64,000 nt of DNA from JBKCUK01 sp046318415 (GTDB lineage: Bacteria; Pseudomonadota; Alphaproteobacteria; Caedimonadales; Caedimonadaceae). The position numbers and the translations under genes are program-made. The notes under the pieces are model-generated. The model was not told the DNA's origin. It made no database searches and worked only from the letters and a program-made list of their open reading frames with translations. Of this stretch, positions 58,567-64,000 are shown piece by piece; position 1 is the first letter of the stretch; every line of letters begins with the position of its first letter. The stretch covers positions 1 through 64,000 of the forward strand of contig JBKCUK010000012.1 of assembly GCA_046318415.1 (NCBI GenBank), in the 5' to 3' direction.

Positions 58567-59091
58567 TTATTTGAAAATACTACGACTAAATCTTGGGTTT
58601 TCAGGTATTACATGCAGTGTGCCATTAAGCATAGATGCACTAAGTCTTCTTGAACCTGCATTATGTATCGTAATTTCATCAAATGCTGACGGCGTAATGT
58701 CATGGTAGATATCGTAGGAACGATAAGCCAACAGCGCGATGCCCAGCGCCAGCCAAGGGTTAAATATCATCAACGGCAAAGCTGTGAACCAGAAAATCTT
58801 GAGTCGGGTTCGTTTCTGGCTGCGCTGGAAAACCCGACCGCTTTCCATGGTGATTGTCTCCCCTTCCCGGGTTGCAACCCGGTCTACCCAGTGAATAACA
58901 AACAAGGAGACAAACGTGAAAAAAAATAGACTTGGGCCAAGCTTTAACCCCAGATATACCTCCCTACCCATGGAAAGATAAGCCATGCCAAATAATATTG
59001 AACACTGCAAAAAAGTGAATAAGAAAAGGATCACGCGATTAGCGTTAATGAATTTTCTTGATGGTCTTATGACAAAAGATCTTTTAGACAT
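58567..59091 (-). CDS. Small inner-membrane protein of unknown function
   Basis: 174 residues. A basic start (SKRSFVIRPSRKFINANR) leads to two or three N-terminal membrane segments (VILFLFTFLQCSILFGMAYL, LGPSLFFFTFVSLFVIHWVD), then a polar loop with many threonines and arginines, and a second hydrophobic pair (IFWFTALPLMIFNPWLALGI and ALLAYRSYDIY). The C-terminal 45 residues are polar (FDEITIHNAGSRRLS). No family recognised. It lies downstream of lptD, where surA or pdxA is often found, on the same strand with a 99-base gap. Confidence 0.7.
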   Translation of the reverse strand: MSKRSFVIRPSRKFINANRVILFLFTFLQCSILFGMAYLSMGREVYLGLKLGPSLFFFTFVSLFVIHWVDRVATREGETITMESGRVFQRSQKRTRLKIFWFTALPLMIFNPWLALGIALLAYRSYDIYHDITPSAFDEITIHNAGSRRLSASMLNGTLHVIPENPRFSRSIFK

Positions 59092-59190
59092 CTAAATCCA
59101 TTTATTTTTTTTCTTTTTATCACTATATGATTTTTCAAAAAATTAAACGACGGGATATCATGCGTATGTGCCAAAGTCTAACGCAGTGTC

Positions 59191-61623
59191 TCATTTCTCC
59201 CGATCGCGGCTGACCATATTTGGCGTCAGCGAGTATTCGCCTAAGTTCTTGAAGACAAACCGGAACATGATGGCCGTTGCGGGTTTGAGGTCTTCCGTAT
59301 CCCGGTAGTAGGTCTTGCTGAGGGTGGTTGTAAGCGTAAAACATTCATCGCTGTAGGTGAGATTGGCCCGTTGTTCGAGCTTGCCTTTGTCCTTACCAAT
59401 ACCCCGTAAGGTGCCAACACCCACGCTCCAATTCCGGTGAAATTGTGAGGCCAGCGCCAGATCAATCTGTTTACCCTTTTGATCCCTTGAATCTTCCTCC
59501 AGCCGAGGCAGTTGCGTAAAGGTCGCCGTCACATTCAAAATGGGCTGCCCAACCGTGGTCAGAATCTCAGAGCGGCGCGGTTTAAAGTCTGATTCACGTA
59601 AGAGGAATGAAGATTTCAGTGACCACCACGACGTATAGCGCCAGGCGAGACGCGCCACATAATTGGACGCGCCTTGTCGCAGTCCCGCCGCGTTTTGTTG
59701 GCGACGATCTTGGATTTTGAGTTCTTTTTTGCTGAGCCGGCGCCAGGGGTTGAGCCCAGCAGCAGGGGGAGGCGTGATGCGCTGGCGTTGACCAAAGACG
59801 TTATCAAAGGCAACATCATCCCGCCTGGAAAGCTGGAAGGATTGCGCCAGCAAAACATCAAGACGCTTTTCAGGTCCTGAGCTTAGATCTTGGTGCAACC
59901 CCAAGTAAGCGCGCGTTCCTCCATCGATGCGGTCGAGGCCGGCAAAGCGATTCTCGCTAAAGATGTTACTATCATTGAGCTCGAAGAAACGGCTGTCCTC
60001 ATTGGGAATCCAAATATTCTTATTCATTTTAGGAGCAGCAACCAGGCCGCCAATGGGCTCGAGAATACACGTTGTGGATTGTCCATAGCGCACAAACGGC
60101 ATGCGCCAGTCCACATAGAGTTGGGGAATCCCGCGCTGCACATCCCGGGATATGTCATGCTTTTCAGCAATATCGGGTCGGAAGTTTTGGATGTGATAAT
60201 GATCACCGCGCACCCGAGCGCCAAAGGTGAACACATCGCCCCATGAGGAGGTATTAACTTTCTGCCAGCCGAAAGTTGCGCTGAGGCGCTGCATATCACC
60301 ACCGGTGCGACGCTCAAGATTCATACCGTTCATATCAACCGAGAACCGCCCGCCAAAAGAGTCTGGCTTTGAGAGGAAATTGACGTCGGCAAGGGGCGCA
60401 ATGAGAGGAGTGGTCTTGTCACGGTCGGCGGGGTTGAGGCCCTGGAAGCTGTAGGCGCGGATGTTCCCATAGCTGCGGCCATAAAAACCACGCACATAAG
60501 CGGTCGAGCGCAAGAACGATTTTTTCTGATAGCCCAAATGGGTATAGCGCTTTAGATATGTATGATCAGATGTGCGAAGCACATTTAAGCCTGCTTGCAG
60601 GTGACTGTTGATGTTGACCCGCGCCAACAGATCAACATGGCCGCGAACCCGTTTAATGTTTTGTAAACCGAGGTCGGGATTATTTTGACCTGCTTTGGCA
60701 AGGCCTTGTTTGGTTTTTTGAATGTCCTTTTTGACTTTTTCATAGGCACCGCGCTTCATCTCAGTCACGCTGCCATAAATTTCAAAAACACCACGATTAA
60801 AGCTTTTGCGATATTCCGCGCCAAACACAGGACCCGCATCAGCCAGATAGGCAGGCTCGATTAATAAATCCGATGTGGGATCGATCACCCAGTAATAGGG
60901 AATGACCGTGGTAAAGCCATTGTGTGAAGAATTGCCAAAAAAGGGTGTTAAGAAACCCGAGCGGCGCTTAACGCCTGGTGCTGGATGGCGGAAGTAGGGT
61001 GCGTAGAGCGCAGGAATGCCAAAGAAATCCATGGTGGCGTGGCGATAAATAATATCTTCATTCACCCCTTCAGCCTCATTGCCTTTGACCCATTCTACAT
61101 CCTCAGCCCGCATCTGCCACAGAGGCGGCTGAGAGGAAGGACTGCGGCAGACACTACAGGGGGAATAAACGGCTTTTTCAAATTCGCTGACGCTTGTCAC
61201 GTTGCGACGTGCCTGGCGTGCTGATAACAGGGATTCATCGGCAAGGATGACCTGTAAGTCTTTGACAAAGCCTTCTTTCATGTCGCCGGTCAGCTCGATG
61301 TAATTGCTGAACGAGACTTCCCCTGCAGGATCATAAAGGCGCACATTACCAGATGCTGTGACAAGGTCGCTTTCTTCATTATAGGTGACCACATCGGCCT
61401 GCAGCAACCTGCCATCATGGACGATCTCAACATTGCCCCGGGCGATGGTAAGTCCTAAATCACGATCATTTTTAAGTTCATCACAGATCAGTAGTATGGG
61501 CTGGTTTTTCTGCACCTCACGCTTGGTGCCGCCTGGGTATTGAGGAGAGGAGTCTGCCGCAACAAGAGCCGTGGTGGAGAGATAAATAAAGGCTAAAAGG
61601 GGAAGAGAGCGTCCAAGCTGCAT
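59191..61623 (-). CDS. lptD: LPS transport outer membrane protein LptD
   Basis: 810 residues. LptD with LptE forms the outer-membrane pore that places lipopolysaccharide in the outer leaflet. Signal peptide (LPLLAFIYLSTTALVAA), an OstA/LptD N-terminal jellyroll (ARGNVEIVHDGRLLQADVVT, NEESDLVTASGNVRLYDP), then the conserved barrel entry with DFFGIPALYAPYFRHPAPGV and SGFLTPFFGNSSHNG, and a long barrel. Cysteines near 54 and in YSPCSVCRSPSS are few compared with E. coli LptD's four. It follows lptG by 6 bases. The organism therefore makes LPS. Confidence 0.94.
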   Translation of the reverse strand: MQLGRSLPLLAFIYLSTTALVAADSSPQYPGGTKREVQKNQPILLICDELKNDRDLGLTIARGNVEIVHDGRLLQADVVTYNEESDLVTASGNVRLYDPAGEVSFSNYIELTGDMKEGFVKDLQVILADESLLSARQARRNVTSVSEFEKAVYSPCSVCRSPSSQPPLWQMRAEDVEWVKGNEAEGVNEDIIYRHATMDFFGIPALYAPYFRHPAPGVKRRSGFLTPFFGNSSHNGFTTVIPYYWVIDPTSDLLIEPAYLADAGPVFGAEYRKSFNRGVFEIYGSVTEMKRGAYEKVKKDIQKTKQGLAKAGQNNPDLGLQNIKRVRGHVDLLARVNINSHLQAGLNVLRTSDHTYLKRYTHLGYQKKSFLRSTAYVRGFYGRSYGNIRAYSFQGLNPADRDKTTPLIAPLADVNFLSKPDSFGGRFSVDMNGMNLERRTGGDMQRLSATFGWQKVNTSSWGDVFTFGARVRGDHYHIQNFRPDIAEKHDISRDVQRGIPQLYVDWRMPFVRYGQSTTCILEPIGGLVAAPKMNKNIWIPNEDSRFFELNDSNIFSENRFAGLDRIDGGTRAYLGLHQDLSSGPEKRLDVLLAQSFQLSRRDDVAFDNVFGQRQRITPPPAAGLNPWRRLSKKELKIQDRRQQNAAGLRQGASNYVARLAWRYTSWWSLKSSFLLRESDFKPRRSEILTTVGQPILNVTATFTQLPRLEEDSRDQKGKQIDLALASQFHRNWSVGVGTLRGIGKDKGKLEQRANLTYSDECFTLTTTLSKTYYRDTEDLKPATAIMFRFVFKNLGEYSLTPNMVSRDREK

Positions 61624-61629
61624 TGCGTA

Positions 61630-62727
61630 TTAACCATCCTCAAGGTGAAGTAAAATCCAGGCTGCAACAGCCAAACTCACGCCAACTGGAATCCAGGCAG
61701 CGACCATGGCTGGCACTGTTCCAGCGCTTCCCAAAGCATAAGAGATATCGCGCAGCACGTATAGTGCAAACGCGAGTGCTATGCCAGCGGTGAGCCAAAA
61801 AGCCTGGTGCCCTTGGCGAAGGGGCCGTAACGCAAAGGCGGCTGCAAGAAAAACCATGATCCCCAACCAGAACATTCGCGCCCACAAGCTGTGCCAGTAG
61901 ACCAGATATTTTTGGCTTGAGAGACCGGCGCGCTCTAACAGATGGATAAAGCGCGGCAAATCCCAAAAGGAGACCGTGTAGACAGCGGTGCCTTGCTCTT
62001 CAAAGGACTGGGGGGTGATTCCAGTGTAAATCTGAAACTCTTCCAGGTGTTGCGGCATTAGCCCTGGACGCGTCATCCAAGCTTTTGAAAAGACGAATTG
62101 GCCGTTCTGCCATTGGGCCTTTTCTGCGGTCAGAATCCCCTGAAGCTGATTTTTCTGATTAAAGGTAAACAGGGTGACATCGCGAAATAGCCACTCTTTG
62201 GGATTGACGTGGTTGGCGTGAAAAATACGCTCGTTTTCCATCAAAGATTCTTTCATCCACAAACCGGTATCCGAGAGAGTCAGGCTTTCTTGCTCGCCAA
62301 AAAGGTATTTTCGCTCCAGCTTTTCGTGACGTCGCATCATTTTTGAAAAGACCGGATTGAGGACAACCACATCGACGGCACCCAGCAAAGATCCAGCAAG
62401 GGCAAGCGGCATCAACATCTGCCAAATGGAAAGACCGCTGGCGCGCAAAACATCCACTTCCCGAAACCGATTCATGCGCCACAGGGTTAATACGGCCGCA
62501 AAGAAGAAGATGAAGGGCAAAATACGCTCGATCAAATTGGGTAAGCGCAAAACCAAAAGCTGCGTAATCACTCCTGGGGTCACGTCTGGTTTGAGGGCTG
62601 CTTTGCGCAAAATTTCTGCAAGATCAAACATACCAATGACCAACGTGACCACCACTAAGACAAGGCCTAAGGCTTTGAGGTAGTTCTTGATGTGATAGCG
62701 GACAAGGGTTGGTGATGTCAGGCTCAT
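61630..62727 (-). CDS. lptG: LPS export permease LptG
   Basis: 365 residues, YjgP/YjgQ family. With LptF and the LptB ATPase it extracts LPS from the inner membrane. Two membrane segments at each end (LGLVLVVVTLVIGMFDLAEI; ILPFIFFFAAVLTLWRMNRF; LWARMFWLGIMVFLAAAFAL; MVAAWIPVGVSLAVAAWILL) surround a periplasmic jellyroll. The coupling segment REVDVLRASGLSIWQMLMPL is typical. The start overlaps the end of lptF by 4 bases. Confidence 0.93.
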   Translation of the reverse strand: MSLTSPTLVRYHIKNYLKALGLVLVVVTLVIGMFDLAEILRKAALKPDVTPGVITQLLVLRLPNLIERILPFIFFFAAVLTLWRMNRFREVDVLRASGLSIWQMLMPLALAGSLLGAVDVVVLNPVFSKMMRRHEKLERKYLFGEQESLTLSDTGLWMKESLMENERIFHANHVNPKEWLFRDVTLFTFNQKNQLQGILTAEKAQWQNGQFVFSKAWMTRPGLMPQHLEEFQIYTGITPQSFEEQGTAVYTVSFWDLPRFIHLLERAGLSSQKYLVYWHSLWARMFWLGIMVFLAAAFALRPLRQGHQAFWLTAGIALAFALYVLRDISYALGSAGTVPAMVAAWIPVGVSLAVAAWILLHLEDG

Positions 62728-63833
62728 GATGCCCTCCTTGCTTTAGGCGCATACTTCCTTTGATGCTGTCGCAGCAAAAGCACAGAAGGGACAAGTGTGG
62801 AGGCCAGCACAAGACCGTAGGCAAGCCATATAATGGGTGTCCAGCGTTCGTAATAATTGATGAGGCCTAAAAGGGTTACCTGGACAAAGGCGCACGCTGC
62901 CGCCGCAAGGCCAAGGGCCTTCACCCGTCCGCGTCGATTATAATCACCCTGCAAGAGACTGATGAGGCAAATGAGAGCGTAAATCAAGGCTGTCCAGGGC
63001 ATCAGCAGGCGACTATGGGCCTCGGCGTGATAGCGCCTAGCTGTTTTCTTTCCAAGATTTTCAGGATCTGCGCACATGAGCTCATTGAGATAAAGTTCAC
63101 AGGGTTTGCGGGTGCGTTTTGTGGGCTCGGCGGTTAGACCTGTGAGTTCAATGGTATATTGGTCGAATGTTAAAAGTTGCGGTGCGCTGCTGTTGGATGA
63201 AAATTCATAGCGGTGCCCATTGAGCATGGCAATCCGCATGCCCTCAGGTTGTTCAATAACAGCCCCAAACTCAGCAGTCAGGGTATAGGTGTGCTGTTCA
63301 TCCCGGGCGTCGTGGATAAAGAGTCCTCTGAGATCTCCGTTGCGTCGTCGCTCGCGGACATAAACGGTTAAGTCCTTGAATGTATTGAACTCGCCCGGTG
63401 TCAGTAAATAGGTGCCCACATTATTGCGAATCCTGAATTCCATATCTTTGAAATTCTGGAAGGATCGTGGCAGCACACTTAGATTAAGATAATAGAGGAT
63501 CCCAACCACGATGAGTGCCAAGACAAGACCGGGTTTTGCCAGCTGTAGATTGCTGAGACCCACGCTGCGCATGACGATGAGTTCATTATCTTGGATTAGG
63601 CGATTGTAGGTTGTGAGCACGGCAATCATCAGGCCAATGGGCAGAATCAGGCCAAGTAAGTCCGGAACAAGCAGGAGCACCAGCTGCGCAAAAATGCTCA
63701 AGGATAAGCCGCGGTTCAAAACGATGTCGATAAAGCGCATGGACTGGGTCAGCCATACGGCAAGGGTGAGCACACCAGTAATGGAGAGCATTGCCAGGGC
63801 CATTTGGCGAAAGACATAGACCGAGTAAATCAA
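62724..63833 (-). CDS. lptF: LPS export permease LptF
   Basis: About 369 residues from a TTG at 63833, preferred because the N-terminal membrane domain begins there (IYSVYVFRQMALAMLSITGV); the frame is open to 63932, but the extra residues look like leader sequence. It is the partner of LptG in LPS extraction, with the same six-helix plus jellyroll plan: LLLVPDLLGLILPIGLMIAV, DNELIVMRSVGLSNLQLAKP (coupling helix), PGEFNTFKDLTVYVRERRRN, LMPWTALIYALICLISLLQG. First gene of lptF-lptG-lptD. The adjacent bases to 64000 should hold its promoter. Confidence 0.92.
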   Translation of the reverse strand: MIYSVYVFRQMALAMLSITGVLTLAVWLTQSMRFIDIVLNRGLSLSIFAQLVLLLVPDLLGLILPIGLMIAVLTTYNRLIQDNELIVMRSVGLSNLQLAKPGLVLALIVVGILYYLNLSVLPRSFQNFKDMEFRIRNNVGTYLLTPGEFNTFKDLTVYVRERRRNGDLRGLFIHDARDEQHTYTLTAEFGAVIEQPEGMRIAMLNGHRYEFSSNSSAPQLLTFDQYTIELTGLTAEPTKRTRKPCELYLNELMCADPENLGKKTARRYHAEAHSRLLMPWTALIYALICLISLLQGDYNRRGRVKALGLAAAACAFVQVTLLGLINYYERWTPIIWLAYGLVLASTLVPSVLLLRQHQRKYAPKARRAS

Positions 63834-64000
63834 TGCCGCGAGACTTTCTTCAGCTTTCTGTTGCTTGTTAGGCGCAGGTCTGTGTACCTTGCATCTTGAG
63901 CCTGTACCTAGTTCTAGTATAGATAAAGGCACATTCCAAGATATTTTGGCGCCTGTAAGAGTATAGAAGGTAGATGTGATGCATTATTCTCGCTGGATTT

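Noticed and set aside
63979..64000. Possible start of a plus-strand gene at the right edge (ATG at 63979 after AAGGTAG)
   Set aside because: Only seven codons are visible, too few to support a gene.

Overview
The window reads as a chromosomal segment of an alphaproteobacterium that probably lives with a eukaryotic host. Alphaproteobacterial markers are a CckA-type hybrid histidine kinase, an RcdA/DUF1465-family protein, an ftsK-lolA pair, an hrcA-grpE pair and typical alphaproteobacterial L31 and HrcA sequences. Flagellar motor genes (motA-motB), a type VI secretion cluster, a secreted F-box/leucine-rich-repeat protein, a secreted alpha/beta hydrolase and several secreted orphans suggest a motile, host-associated organism such as a protist symbiont of the Holosporales type. 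That placement is inference; no database search was possible. Base composition looks intermediate, with AT-rich gaps around the secreted orphan genes.

Layout. 1-3001 (minus): end of a T6SS cluster, with a fused TssB-TssC sheath gene, a divergent Hcp and TssE running off the left edge. 3144-11419 (minus): ccmA-ccmB, mfd, and the conserved series TPR protein-bamB-der. 11726-12586: an OmpA-type lipoprotein with its terminator. 12590-15018: an accessory island with dispersed repeats, a gene remnant and the F-box/LRR gene. 15085-24229: an SDR dehydrogenase, cckA, miaA, then the full rod-shape operon mreB-mreC-mreD-mrdA-rodA. 24235-28100: secreted orphans, a truncated GrpB-GNAT gene, tRNA-Lys, and three tandem small secreted proteins with two conserved cysteines. 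28253-30856: lysS and a secreted hydrolase. 30857-32284: a second repeat island. 32285-34817: motB, motA, flavin reductase. 34818-39771: a candidate small RNA, tRNA-Arg, a secreted orphan, lolA and ftsK. 40013-45754: manC, a glycosyltransferase, csaA, tRNA-Ser, then a photolyase cassette (TIGR03643, FeS-type photolyase, a 48-residue DUF2256 protein, DUF6314). 45873-54692: L,D-transpeptidase, APH-type kinase, comF, glutaredoxin, Fe-superoxide dismutase, retropepsin-like protease, hemW-rdgB-rph, hrcA-grpE, rpmE. 54696-59091: RcdA-like, hsp20 with a possible ROSE-type thermosensor, and orphans. 59191-63833 (minus): lptF-lptG-lptD.

Functional themes are envelope building (bamB, lolA, lptD/F/G, mre/rod genes), cell-cycle control (cckA, rcdA, ftsK), proteostasis (hrcA, grpE, hsp20), oxidative and light damage defence (sod, grx, photolyase) and host interaction (T6SS, F-box protein, secreted orphans). 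The most unusual items are the TssB-TssC fusion, the secreted F-box/LRR protein, the tandem two-cysteine secreted family and the thermosensor-like leader of hsp20.
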